Shown piece after piece: positions 23,083 through 34,036 of a DNA stretch of 64,000 nucleotides. Every line of letters begins with the position of its first letter. Within the stretch, counting starts at the first letter, position 1. The position numbers were made by a program, and so were the translations under genes. The DNA lies in the NCBI GenBank assembly GCA_022376925.1, contig JAIOJX010000028.1, positions 72,319,001 through 72,383,000 of the forward strand, given 5' to 3'. Under the pieces are notes generated by a model, which was not told the DNA's origin, searched no databases, and saw only the letters and a program-made list of their open reading frames with translations. The stretch is from Tragulus kanchil (taxonomy: Eukaryota > Chordata > Mammalia > Artiodactyla > Tragulidae).

Positions 23083-25106
23083 TTGTATAAAAAAACAAAG
23101 ACTTTTGCTATACATACACACACACACACACACACAGAAAATGTATTCTTACAAGATAGAGGAAGAAATACTTGGGGACTTTCTGTATCTGATCACATGG
23201 TATTTATAAGATTCTTTCTCCCCTACCCTCGCCACATTCCCTTTGACTTCAGCAAGCACGGAAGTTGTCATGGTTCATTGTTCAGTCACTAAGCTATGTC
23301 TGACTCTTTGTGATCCCCATGAACTGCAGCATGCCAGGCTTCCCTGTCCTTCCCTATCTCCCAGAGTTTACTCGAAACCATCTCCATTGAATCAGTGATG
23401 CAATTGAACCATCTCATCTTCTGTCACCCACTTCTCCTCCTGTACTCAATCTTTCCCAACATCAGGGTCTTTACCAATGAGTCGGCTCTTCCCATTAGGT
23501 GGTCAAAGTATTGAAGCTTCAGCTTCACTATCAGTCCTTCCAATGAATATTCAGGGTTGATTTCCTTTAGGATTGACTGGTTTGATCTCCTTGCTGTCCT
23601 AAAGACTCTCAAGAATCTTCTCCAGCACCACAGTTCCAAGGCATCAATTCTTTAATACTCAACCTTCTTTAGGGTCCAACTCTCACATCTGAACATGACT
23701 ACTGAAAAAACATAGTTTAACTATATGGACTTTTGTCAGCAAAGTGATATCTCTGCTTTTTAATATGCTGTTAGGTTTGTCATAGCTTTTCTTCCAAGGA
23801 GCAAGCCCCCTTTAATTTCAAGGCTGCAGCCACTGTCTGCAGTGATTTGAAGTCCACAAAAATAAAGTCTGGTACTGCTTCTACTTTTTCCCCTTCTATT
23901 TGGTATGAAGTGATGGGACTGGATGCCATGATCTTAGATTTTTGAATGTTGAGTTTTAAGCCAGCTTTCTATAAAAGCTATACAATTTTCAAATAACACC
24001 TCAATAAAAATATACAATCACAAGGTTATAACTGTACCTAACCTGATACAAATATACTATATACAATAAAATGTATTACAGAGAAGGAGGCAAATGGTTT
24101 ATTCTTCTCAGTTTATTGTACTTGAATACTATGCCATGGATTAATGATACTTAATTCTATGATATTTAGTCATAATATCTTATGATAAGGGAATAGTATT
24201 GTATAAAAAAACAAAGACTTTTGCTATACATACACACACACACACACACACAGAAAATGTATTCTTACAAGATAGAGGAAGAAATACTTGGGGACTTTCT
24301 GTATCTGATCACATGGTATTTATAAGATTCTTTCTCCCCTACCCTCGCCACATTCCCTTTGACTTCAGCAAGCACGGAAGTTGTCATGGTTCATTGTTCA
24401 GTCACTAAGCTATGTCTGACTCTTTGTGATCCCCATGAACTGCAGCATGCCAGGCTTCCCTGTCCTTCCCTATCTCCCAGAGTTTACTCGAAACCATCTC
24501 CATTGAATCAGTGATGCAATTGAACCATCTCATCTTCTGTCACCCACTTCTCCTCCTGTACTCAATCTTTCCCAACATCAGGGTCTTTACCAATGAGTCG
24601 GCTCTTCCCATTAGGTGGTCAAAGTATTGAAGCTTCAGCTTCACTATCAGTCCTTCCAATGAATATTCAGGGTTGATTTCCTTTAGGATTGACTGGTTTG
24701 ATCTCCTTGCTGTCCTAAAGACTCTCAAGAATCTTCTCCAGCACCACAGTTCCAAGGCATCAATTCTTTAATACTCAACCTTCTTTAGGGTCCAACTCTC
24801 ACATCTGAACATGACTACTGAAAAAACATAGTTTAACTATATGGACTTTTGTCAGCAAAGTGATATCTCTGCTTTTTAATATGCTGTTAGGTTTGTCATA
24901 GCTTTTCTTCCAAGGAGCAAGCCCCCTTTAATTTCAAGGCTGCAGCCACTGTCTGCAGTGATTTGAAGTCCACAAAAATAAAGTCTGGTACTGCTTCTAC
25001 TTTTTCCCCTTCTATTTGGTATGAAGTGATGGGACTGGATGCCATGATCTTAGATTTTTGAATGTTGAGTTTTAAGCCAGCTTTCTCACTCTCCTCTTTC
25101 ACCCTC
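22877..25106. repeat. Direct duplication G (offset 1116)
   Basis: Positions 22877-23990 recur at 23991-25106. The content is the unit 1 right end, the CA microsatellite and most of an antisense BovB. Copy 1 ends in about 25 damaged bases (23966-23990) where copy 2 continues as BovB. The block overlaps the end of duplication F. Confidence 0.95.
23100..23134. repeat. (CA)n microsatellite
   Basis: A run of about a dozen CA repeats follows a tacata lead. Unit 3 has a shorter, interrupted version at about 61536-61553. A second copy at about 24216-24251 comes from duplication G. Confidence 0.9.
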
Positions 25107-25174
25107 ACCAAAAGGCTCTATACTTCCTCTTCAGTTTCTGCCAATAGAGTGATATCTGCATATCTGAGGTTATT
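23279..25174 (-). mobile_element. BovB (RTE) LINE fragment, antisense
   Basis: On the minus strand short stretches read as BovB pol: ELWCWRR, TARRSNQSILKEI, YSLEGL and, at 24896-25111, GLKLNIQKSKIMASSPITS. The element's 3' end at the left starts with ttgttcagtcactaagctatg. Frames are broken. Duplication G repeats 23279-23965 within it, so the real length is about 780 bases. It separates unit 1 from unit 2. Confidence 0.87.
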
Positions 25175-25337
25175 ATCACTGATAAAATACCAAAATTCAT
25201 CGATAAACTGGAGTTTACATAAACATCTCAAATGTGTCTTATGGTACAAAGTAGTGCAATTTGTATTGTTAAAACTGGAACTGTCAACAATAGTTTCAGG
25301 CTTATGATTTTAGAGACTTTAATGCCCTATGGAACAG

Positions 25338-27793
25338 CCTGGACTCACAATTTTTTGAGGTCCATATAGTTAAGGTATGTTTTTTCCAAGTACATAATGT
25401 CCTATGGAAAAGCTTAGGTTTGTCCCATAGGGAATTCTTGGGCACCGTCGGGGGAATCCTAGTTCATCACTGCTTCCTCTTTTGGCAAAAGCACACAGTT
25501 ATGCAATTGGTTGATACTTCTCTTCAAAACAAATGCACATAAATAACATTTTCCTGGGCCTGGAAAATAAAGCTCCCAAAATGAATCAGTGTGCAGGATG
25601 ATGCTGCCGGTGTTCCTGTAATTGCAGTGCTTGTGTTCTATTTTCTATTAATATTCCAGGAAGTTGAACACTAAAAGGAATTCTACATTTAATTAAAAAA
25701 TATTGGTGAGAGGGGATGATTTTTATATTTTTCATTATTTTTATATTATTCATTATTTTTATATTATTCATTATTTTATGTTATTCATTATTTTTATATT
25801 ATTCATTATTTTTATAATTAAACCTATAATAATTTTATTTGTTCTTTAAAATATCAAAATATCCAGTTGAAAACAAAAAACCGTGAGTAATCTGTATATT
25901 TTATTATGGTGAGTAAAATCTGGATAAGCAAAATCCCTCTAAGACTATGCTGTACTCTTTAATGATATATAATTATCTGGTTAGAAGAACTGGAATGACT
26001 CCATAGCCTAATTTTTGTTCCTAGATTATTAAACAAATTCAAAGTCAGTTTAGGAATTTAGGTCATAATGTTTCTTGCACAGGAAATTATTTTTATAATT
26101 GTGTTTAAAATATTTATTCTGTTTAATTAACCAGACTCTCTGAATTGAAGTGAAGCCACTTAAATAGTAGTCTCTATTTTATAAGCTATTTCTGACAATA
26201 ATTTCACTGGAAAAAATATATGGAAAAATGCAAAAAGTGTTTATCCAGTGCTCTTTTCAGCTTATGGTTTAATAATTACCCACACACTGAACTAGACATT
26301 TTGATTATTTAATTTTGGGACTACATAGAGAAAGCCCTATCCAAATAAATGCATGTTTAATAATGGCAATTACTGGCACTGATTATTTACATTTCCCATA
26401 TTATATTCCAGTGTTTGGCTCTATTTTTTTCTGCTATCAAACTGGTAGAAAAGCAAAAGCTGTCAAGTAAATCCAGCAGGAATTCCAGGGAAAGTCAGCT
26501 CTAATCACAGTAATAACAATGATATTAGGCAGTGACAGTATATTTACTAACAATAAAGGATGTTTAATTCCAAAGCCTGGACTCACAATTTTTGAGGTCC
26601 ATATAGTTAAGGTATGTTTTTCCAAGTACATAATGTCCTATGGAAAAGCTTAGGTTTGTCCCATAGGAATTCTTGGGCACCGTCGGGGGAATCCTAGTTC
26701 ATCACTGCTTCCTCTTTTGGCAAAAGCACACAGTTATGCAATTGGTTGATACTTCTCTTCAAAACAAATGCACATAAATAACATTTTCCTGGGCCTGGAA
26801 AATAAAGCTCCCAAAATGAATCAGTGTGCAGGATGATGCTGCCGGTGTTCCTGTAATTGCAGTGCTTGTGTTCTATTTTCTATTAATATTCCAGGAAGTT
26901 GAACACTAAAAGGAATTCTACATTTAATTAAAAAATATTGGTGAGAGGGGATGATTTTTATATTTTTCATTATTTTTATATTATTCATTATTTTTATATT
27001 ATTCATTATTTTATGTTATTCATTATTTTTATATTATTCATTATTTTTATAATTAAACCTATAATAATTTTATTTGTTCTTTAAAATATCAAAATATCCA
27101 GTTGAAAACAAAAAACCGTGAGTAATCTGTATATTTTATTATGGTGAGTAAAATCTGGATAAGCAAAATCCCTCTAAGACTATGCTGTACTCTTTAATGA
27201 TATATAATTATCTGGTTAGAAGAACTGGAATGACTCCATAGCCTAATTTTTGTTCCTAGATTATTAAACAAATTCAAAGTCAGTTTAGGAATTTAGGTCA
27301 TAATGTTTCTTGCACAGGAAATTATTTTTATAATTGTGTTTAAAATATTTATTCTGTTTAATTAACCAGACTCTCTGAATTGAAGTGAAGCCACTTAAAT
27401 AGTAGTCTCTATTTTATAAGCTATTTCTGACAATAATTTCACTGGAAAAAATATATGGAAAAATGCAAAAAGTGTTTATCCAGTGCTCTTTTCAGCTTAT
27501 GGTTTAATAATTACCCACACACTGAACTAGACATTTTGATTATTTAATTTTGGGACTACATAGAGAAAGCCCTATCCAAATAAATGCATGTTTAATAATG
27601 GCAATTACTGGCACTGATTATTTACATTTCCCATATTATATTCCAGTGTTTGGCTCTATTTTTTTCTGCTATCAAACTGGTAGAAAAGCAAAAGCTGTCA
27701 AGTAAATCCAGCAGGAATTCCAGGGAAAGTCAGCTCTAATCACAGTAATAACAATGATATTAGGCAGTGACAGTATATTTACTAACAATAAAG
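25338..27793. repeat. Direct duplication H (offset 1235-1237)
   Basis: Positions 25338-26574 recur from 26575. The content is unit 2 flank. Copy 1 diverges at 26559, and the 15 bases before copy 2 look like a poor rendering of the sequence preceding 25338. This is the longest offset in the window. Confidence 0.95.
25729..25820. repeat. AT-rich minisatellite, about 18-bp unit
   Basis: Five to six copies of a ttattcattatttttata-like unit sit in tandem with small length changes. Duplication H repeats it at about 26964-27055. Confidence 0.85.
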
Positions 27794-28899
27794 GCAAAAT
27801 GAACGTCTCTATTCCATATACAAACTTCACAGAAAAATAAACTTGGGATTTTGAAAATAAGATTCTCAGTGCTGACACCTTTCAATAAAAATCAGATTTA
27901 AGACAAATATTTAAGCCCTGCCTCAAGCCTTTCCCTTTATTTCCTCTGAGTCTTTCTTTCTCTGATACTGCCTCTCTCCCTCTTCAGTGCTCTGTCTTTC
28001 CCACACTTGTCCATTGATGTTCCTTCCTTTCTTCTCTTCCTGCTTCTTGTTTCCTTTTAACCCTGCCCCGTCCAAATTTCCTGTTCTGCTGGTTTATCCT
28101 TACTCCTCTCACTGCCCTCTTCTTTCTCTTTTCAAAACCTTCATGACATTGTTGCTCAAGACAGGAAATCCACACCTGTTCTCCACGTCTCAGATACCTT
28201 CTTCCAGAAAGATACTGCTGTGCCACTTGCTTTTCCTCCATTTCAGACCTCAACTCTATCACAAATGGAAACTGCTCTCTCTAAAGCCACTAAAAATATC
28301 TTAATTCCCACATTCAATGATCTCTGTTTACTTCTTTTCCAGTCAAAGCATTTATCTGACTTACGCACTGTTCTTTCCTTTGTTCTTCTCAAATATTTTC
28401 CTCTTTTCAAATTCCCAATGCTCAACTTTCCTGTTCTTTCCTGTTTCTCTAACCACTCTGCTCAGTAGTCTTTCTTCTCTCTCCTTTTTGTGTGAGCCAG
28501 TGTTCCTGGTTACCAAAGAACTCACACTGACAATGTGCCACTGCTGTGGACACAGGAGGAATCTGGGTGTGGTGATACTGTGCACGTGGCTGATTTGCAA
28601 CCAAAAATCTCTTCTGCTCACATCTAACCTCTTTCTCACCTCTTCGTATCTTGTGTAGGTAGGTTTGAAGGGCTAACCCTAGATCTTGTTCCCTGACTCT
28701 AAATTCAAGGGGAAAGTCAGTTTTTAGAATTTTGGTTTCTATAGTGAATGTCAGTTTTTGTCAACCACCAAGAATCATGTGATAGAAGAGGATCAGATGT
28801 TATCCATCAAATAGGTAATGGCTATTCATGTTCATTTAACTCCCACACATTATTATTTGCAACACTTCCTTCTTTTTCCCTTATGCATACCATTCACTG

Positions 28900-29260
28900 G
28901 ATAGGTCATACATATAATATATGTATACTAACACATATATACGAATCTAGTAACATTGTACTGATAAATACACATGCAGAGCATCAGTGCAAAAACAGTC
29001 ATAGAGAACAGACTTATGGACACTAGGGAGAGGGAAGAGTAAGTGACAGATATGGAAAGAGTAACATGGAGCCCTATACTAGCATGTATAAAAGAGATAA
29101 CTATTTCAATGCACTGTGGGTTAAGGGATCTTACACAGGGGCTATGTGGTGGCCTATAGGGGTGGGACAGATGGGGATGGGATATACATATGATTAATCT
29201 GGGATTATACATATCTGTAAAAAACAAAACTCTGTAAAAGCAAAAAAAAAAAAAACAAAA
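28900..29260 (+). mobile_element. 5'-truncated L1 3' end, sense
   Basis: A short L1 3' UTR ends in ctgtaaaaaacaaaactctg followed by an A-rich tail. It is the sense counterpart of the antisense 3' end at 10740-10800. A second copy at about 30116-30476 comes from duplication I. Confidence 0.75.
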
Positions 29261-29439
29261 GAAGAAGAAGAAACGTGTCAATTTTTAAAAAATTAAAAAA
29301 CACACACACACACAAAAAAAACACAGCCACTCCTTGTCTCAAAAATTTTCAGTGTTCGTCTATTCCTTGAAGAATAAAATTCAAGGGTTTTCATGTAGCA
29401 TTAAATCCATTTTATAATCCAGGACCTTCTAAGATCTTC

Positions 29440-29722
29440 ACTTTTTAAATTTTTTGGCTGCATTGGGTTTTCACTTCTGTATCAGGCATTCTCTACTTGT
29501 GATTAGTGGAGGTACTCTTCACTGTCGTGTGCAGGCTTCTCATGGTGTTGGCTTCTCTGCTCCAGAGCACAGGCTCTAGGGCATGTGAGCTTCAGTAGCT
29601 GTGGCACAAGGGCTCAGTAGTTGTGACTCACGGGCTTAGCTGCCCCATGGCATATGGGATCTTCCTGGAACCGTGCACTGCAAGGGGAATTCTTAGTCAC
29701 TGGACCACCAGTGAAGTCCTAC
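29440..29722 (-). mobile_element. tRNA-derived SINE (CHR/Bov-tA type), antisense
   Basis: The antisense body carries ttttttggctgcattgggtt, cttctcatggtgttggcttc and ggcatatgggatcttcctgg, and ends in tggaccaccagtgaagtcc. A second copy at 30656-30938 comes from duplication I. Confidence 0.85.
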
Positions 29723-30047
29723 ATCTTTGCTCTTGATACTACATCCATGACACAGGATTTCTGTACCACATTAATAGTTTCCACATAAATTTGATCATGT
29801 TCATAATGTCTTCTCTTCTATGCCTGTTAATTCCTGTACATACTTTGAAATAAAACCACTGCATTTTTCTAATATAACAATGTTTCTAAATACTTTTTAT
29901 GTATTTTAGAATAGCAAATAAAGAACATTCAGCCTAGTGTATGTTTTTTTCTTTATTTCAATATCTCCACCAAATTTTTCTTAAATGACTGATGTCTGTC
30001 CTTTTTACATTCATTGTGTTTTATTTCAGGAGCCATCTATTCAGAAT

Positions 30048-30093
30048 ATGGAAACGAAAAATACAACATAGCTGACACAGTTTGTTCTCACCC
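30048..30093 (+). pseudogene. Stub copy of OR2 start with nonsense codon
   Basis: The OR2 acceptor site, ATG and first codons are repeated 1217 bases upstream of the real gene. Codon 8 is TAG where OR2 has GAG, and the copy ends after about 15 codons in damaged sequence. It is part of duplication I and probably an assembly by-product. Confidence 0.88.
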
Positions 30094-31230
30094 CAAAATT
30101 TTTTTAAATTCACTGGATAGGTCATACATATAATATATGTATACTAACACATATATACGAATCTAGTAACATTGTACTGATAAATACACATGCAGAGCAT
30201 CAGTGCAAAAACAGTCATAGAGAACAGACTTATGGACACTAGGGAGAGGGAAGAGTAAGTGACAGATATGGAAAGAGTAACATGGAGCCCTATACTAGCA
30301 TGTATAAAAGAGATAACTATTTCAATGCACTGTGGGTTAAGGGATCTTACACAGGGGCTATGTGGTGGCCTATAGGGGTGGGACAGATGGGGATGGGATA
30401 TACATATGATTAATCTGGGATTATACATATCTGTAAAAAACAAAACTCTGTAAAAGCAAAAAAAAAAAAAACAAAAGAAGAAGAAGAAACGTGTCAATTT
30501 TTAAAAAATTAAAAAACACACACACACACAAAAAAAACACAGCCACTCCTTGTCTCAAAAATTTTCAGTGTTCGTCTATTCCTTGAAGAATAAAATTCAA
30601 GGGTTTTCATGTAGCATTAAATCCATTTTATAATCCAGGACCTTCTAAGATCTTCACTTTTTAAATTTTTTGGCTGCATTGGGTTTTCACTTCTGTATCA
30701 GGCATTCTCTACTTGTGATTAGTGGAGGTACTCTTCACTGTCGTGTGCAGGCTTCTCATGGTGTTGGCTTCTCTGCTCCAGAGCACAGGCTCTAGGGCAT
30801 GTGAGCTTCAGTAGCTGTGGCACAAGGGCTCAGTAGTTGTGACTCACGGGCTTAGCTGCCCCATGGCATATGGGATCTTCCTGGAACCGTGCACTGCAAG
30901 GGGAATTCTTAGTCACTGGACCACCAGTGAAGTCCTACATCTTTGCTCTTGATACTACATCCATGACACAGGATTTCTGTACCACATTAATAGTTTCCAC
31001 ATAAATTTGATCATGTTCATAATGTCTTCTCTTCTATGCCTGTTAATTCCTGTACATACTTTGAAATAAAACCACTGCATTTTTCTAATATAACAATGTT
31101 TCTAAATACTTTTTATGTATTTTAGAATAGCAAATAAAGAACATTCAGCCTAGTGTATGTTTTTTTCTTTATTTCAATATCTCCACCAAATTTTTTCTTA
31201 AATGACTGATGTCTGTCCTTTTTACATTCA

Positions 31231-31246
31231 TTGTGTTTTATTTCAG
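31231..31246 (+). promoter_or_regulatory. Predicted 3' splice site of OR2 coding exon
   Basis: The pyrimidine-rich ttgtgttttatttcag ends at AG 31245-31246, 18 bases before the ATG at 31265, matching the position seen at the other two receptors. Confidence 0.65.
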
Positions 31247-31264
31247 GAGCCATCTATTCAGAAT

Positions 31265-32194
31265 ATGGAAACGAAAAATACAACAGAGCTGACACAGTTT
31301 GTTCTCACAGGACTTACCTATCATCCAGAATGGCAAATCCCCCTGTTTGTGCTCTTCTTGGTTATATATATCTTCACTATCATGGGGAATCTTGGTTTGA
31401 TTACTCTCATCTGCAAGGACCCTCACCTTCACATCCCCATGTACTTATTCCTTGGGAGTTTAGCCTGTGTGGATACTTGGTTATCCTCCACAGTGGTTCC
31501 CAAGATGCTGGTCAACCTCGTCACCCAGAATAACAGAATCTCTCTCTCTGAATGCACAGTACAATTTTTTTCCTTTGGAGTCAGTGCAACCACAGAATGT
31601 TTTCTGCTGGCAACAATGGCATATGATCGTTATGTAGCCATATGCAACCCGTTACTTTATCCCGTGATTATGACTAATAGACTATGCACGCGAATGTTAG
31701 TGTCATCATTTACAGGTGGCCTTCTTCATGCCTTACTTCATACATGTTTTTTACTCAGATTGACTTTTTGTAATTCTAACATAATACATCAATTTTATTG
31801 TGACATCATGCCGTTGTTTAAAATGTCTTGTATTGATCCTTCTATTAATGTTCTGATGATATTTATCTTCTCCGGTTCGATTCAGGTGTTCACCATTCTT
31901 ATTGTTCTTGTCTCTTATACATTAGTTCTCTTTACAATTTTAAGAAAGAAGTCTCTACAGGGCATGAGGAAGGCCTTCTCCACCTGTGGAGCCCACCTCC
32001 TATCTGTGTCTTTATACTATGGGACTCTTCTCTTCATGTATGTGCGCCCTGGATCGACACAAGCAGATGATCAAGATATGGTGGACTCTCTGTTTTACAC
32101 TGTCATCATTCCTTTCTTAAATCCAATTATATACAGCCTGAGAAATAAGAAAGTCATAGATTCACTGACAAAAATGTTAAAGAGAAATATTTAG
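31265..32194 (+). CDS. OR5H-like: Olfactory receptor, OR5H-type (OR2)
   Basis: Predicted odorant receptor (seven-transmembrane, class A GPCR, coupling through the olfactory G protein), 309 residues and uninterrupted. It shows N5-T-T glycosylation, GN at 41-42, HIPMY at 56-60, C97 and C179, [10 protein letters not shown] at 118-127, KAFSTCGAH at 236-244 and NPIIY at 286-290. The frame is open upstream to an ATG at 31202, but 31265 is chosen because a splice acceptor lies between the two and the first residues (METKNTTEL) match OR3. It is about 77 percent identical to OR3 by my count and the most diverged of the three, with most changes in segments 2 to 5 where odorants are thought to bind. Parts of its 5' and 3' ends recur next to it (30048-30093 and 32834-33338). 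Confidence 0.93.
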   Translation: METKNTTELTQFVLTGLTYHPEWQIPLFVLFLVIYIFTIMGNLGLITLICKDPHLHIPMYLFLGSLACVDTWLSSTVVPKMLVNLVTQNNRISLSECTVQFFSFGVSATTECFLLATMAYDRYVAICNPLLYPVIMTNRLCTRMLVSSFTGGLLHALLHTCFLLRLTFCNSNIIHQFYCDIMPLFKMSCIDPSINVLMIFIFSGSIQVFTILIVLVSYTLVLFTILRKKSLQGMRKAFSTCGAHLLSVSLYYGTLLFMYVRPGSTQADDQDMVDSLFYTVIIPFLNPIIYSLRNKKVIDSLTKMLKRNI

Positions 32195-32428
32195 ATTCAA
32201 TATGTGCTCTCTTGGAAAGAAAAAACACACATACACAAAATTATGCAGATTTGTTTGATGCTTTTTTAGAATTCAACAGGTTATGCATAACTATCCTAAT
32301 ATTTTAATGACTGAAGATTTCAGTACTCAATGAATTCTTCAAAGTATCTAAATATCTTCTTAAAATAGTCATGGGATTTTCATCCAATGATCATACCATG
32401 CTAAAATAACTAAAGCAGAAATTAAAAT

Positions 32429-32540
32429 GGGAAATTCGCTGGTTGTCCAGTGGTCAGGACTACTGAGGGCCTAGATTTGTACCCTGGTCACGGAACTAAG
32501 ATACTGCAAGCTGTGTGGCATGGCCAAAAAAAAAAATGAA
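32429..32540 (+). mobile_element. tRNA-derived SINE, short form
   Basis: It has the head aaattcgctggttgtccagtg, tttgtaccctggtcacggaa and an A-rich end after gtggcatggcc, typical of the short ruminant tRNA SINEs. A second copy lies at about 33573-33684. Confidence 0.8.
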
Positions 32541-32631
32541 GTCAAAATGAAAAAAAAAATTGTGTGATTATATATTCCTCAGTGTGGTGTTCTAAGAACA
32601 TTTACTAAACATGTGTTAAGCACTAAACTAT

Positions 32632-32833
32632 GGGCTTCCCAGGTAGTCCAGTGGTAAAAGAATCCACCTGCCAATGCAAGAGACACAGCAGATGCGAGTT
32701 TGATCCCTGGGTCGAGAAGGTCCCCTGGAGGACAAAATGGCAACCTGCTCTGGTATTCTTGCCTGGAGAATTCCATGGACAGAGGAGCCTGGAGAGTCCA
32801 CTGGGTCTCAAAGAGTCAGACATGACTGAGCAC
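32632..32833 (+). mobile_element. Bov-tA SINE, joint at its 3' end
   Basis: A complete Bov-tA: gggcttcccaggtagtccag head, gtttgatccctgggtc, ggtattcttgcctggagaat and agtcagacatgactgagc tail. Its left target repeat aagcactaaa lies at 32618-32627. The right repeat is missing here because duplication J joins at this point, but it is present after the second copy. Confidence 0.88.
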
Positions 32834-33338
32834 ACGAATGTTAGTGTCATCATTTACAGGTGGCCTTCTTCATGCCTTACTTCATACATGTTTTTTACTC
32901 AGATTGACTTTTTGTAATTCTAACATAATACATCAATTTTATTGTGACATCATGCCGTTGTTTAAAATGTCTTGTATTGATCCTTCTATTAATGTTCTGA
33001 TGATATTTATCTTCTCCGGTTCGATTCAGGTGTTCACCATTCTTATTGTTCTTGTCTCTTATACATTAGTTCTCTTTACAATTTTAAGAAAGAAGTCTCT
33101 ACAGGGCATGAGGAAGGCCTTCTCCACCTGTGGAGCCCACCTCCTATCTGTGTCTTTATACTATGGGACTCTTCTCTTCATGTATGTGCGCCCTGGATCG
33201 ACACAAGCAGATGATCAAGATATGGTGGACTCTCTGTTTTACACTGTCATCATTCCTTTCTTAAATCCAATTATATACAGCCTGAGAAATAAGAAAGTCA
33301 TAGATTCACTGACAAAAATGTTAAAGAGAAATATTTAG
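32834..33338 (+). pseudogene. Duplicate of OR2 3' half
   Basis: Codons 144-309 of OR2, from segment 4 to the stop, are repeated with no change. It has no promoter-side sequence and no segments 1 to 3. It is fused directly to a SINE tail. As part of duplication J it is most likely an uncollapsed overlap and not a real pseudogene. Confidence 0.9.
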
Positions 33339-33775
33339 ATTCAATATGTGCTCTCTTGGAAAGAAAAAACACACATACACAAAATTATGCAGATTTGTTT
33401 GATGCTTTTTTAGAATTCAACAGGTTATGCATAACTATCCTAATATTTTAATGACTGAAGATTTCAGTACTCAATGAATTCTTCAAAGTATCTAAATATC
33501 TTCTTAAAATAGTCATGGGATTTTCATCCAATGATCATACCATGCTAAAATAACTAAAGCAGAAATTAAAATGGGAAATTCGCTGGTTGTCCAGTGGTCA
33601 GGACTACTGAGGGCCTAGATTTGTACCCTGGTCACGGAACTAAGATACTGCAAGCTGTGTGGCATGGCCAAAAAAAAAAATGAAGTCAAAATGAAAAAAA
33701 AAATTGTGTGATTATATATTCCTCAGTGTGGTGTTCTAAGAACATTTACTAAACATGTGTTAAGCACTAAACTAT

Positions 33776-33979
33776 GGGCTTCCCAGGTAGTCCAGTGGTA
33801 AAAGAATCCACCTGCCAATGCAAGAGACACAGCAGATGCGAGTTTGATCCCTGGGTCGAGAAGGTCCCCTGGAGGACAAAATGGCAACCTGCTCTGGTAT
33901 TCTTGCCTGGAGAATTCCATGGACAGAGGAGCCTGGAGAGTCCACTGGGTCTCAAAGAGTCAGACATGACTGAGCACAC
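33776..33979 (+). mobile_element. Bov-tA SINE, copy with true 3' boundary
   Basis: This is the same SINE as at 32632. It is followed by aagcactaaa at 33980-33989, the matching target-site repeat to 33762-33771. The unrepeated site is recognisable in unit 3 near 50183 (cactaagcactatt). Confidence 0.88.
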
Positions 33980-34036
33980 AAGCACTAAAATAGTGCAGTG
34001 CCTCTGAAAAGTACTTCATATGGGGTCTTTGATACT

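Larger units (their letters stand above)
340..23277 (+). repeat. Paralogous segment, unit 1 (carries OR1)
   Basis: The left part (340-1866) aligns by eye with 25265-27900 (unit 2) and 41560-43345 (unit 3); shared words include aaaactggaac, aatccagcaggatttc and the gtttgtcctaatgaga region. The right part (9500-10730, 16286-17500, 21790-23277) aligns with 57260-57580, 58918-59780 and 61380-61680 of unit 3. Insertions of BovB, two L1s and several SINEs break the alignment. The stretches 340-1866, 2100-2840, 2960-4147 and 6304-6990 hold no recognisable gene. Boundaries are approximate. Confidence 0.75.
28892..31308. repeat. Direct duplication I (offset 1216-1217)
   Basis: Positions 28892-30107 recur from 30108. 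The block covers an L1 3' end, a SINE, the OR2 5' flank and the first 15 or so codons of OR2. Copy 1 breaks off at 30091 in damaged, T-rich sequence. Confidence 0.95.
31691..33978. repeat. Direct duplication J (offset 1144)
   Basis: Positions 31691-32834 recur at 32835-33978. The block covers the OR2 3' half, its 3' flank and two SINEs. The joint is clean at cac-acgaatg: the SINE tail of copy 1 runs directly into mid-OR sequence, and the true SINE exit is seen only in copy 2. Confidence 0.95.

Noticed and set aside
23100..23134. CRISPR-like or regulatory meaning of the short repeats
   Set aside because: It is a plain CA microsatellite in a mammalian genome; no regularly spaced unique spacers occur anywhere in the window.
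28928..29281. Minus-strand 117-codon frame beginning with a phenylalanine run
   Set aside because: It is the antisense of an L1 3' UTR and its A-tail; the phenylalanines come from the poly-A.
31202..31264. OR2 start at the upstream ATG (21 extra residues)
   Set aside because: The extension crosses a strong splice acceptor and gives an N-terminus unlike any OR; the ATG at 31265 aligns with the other genes.
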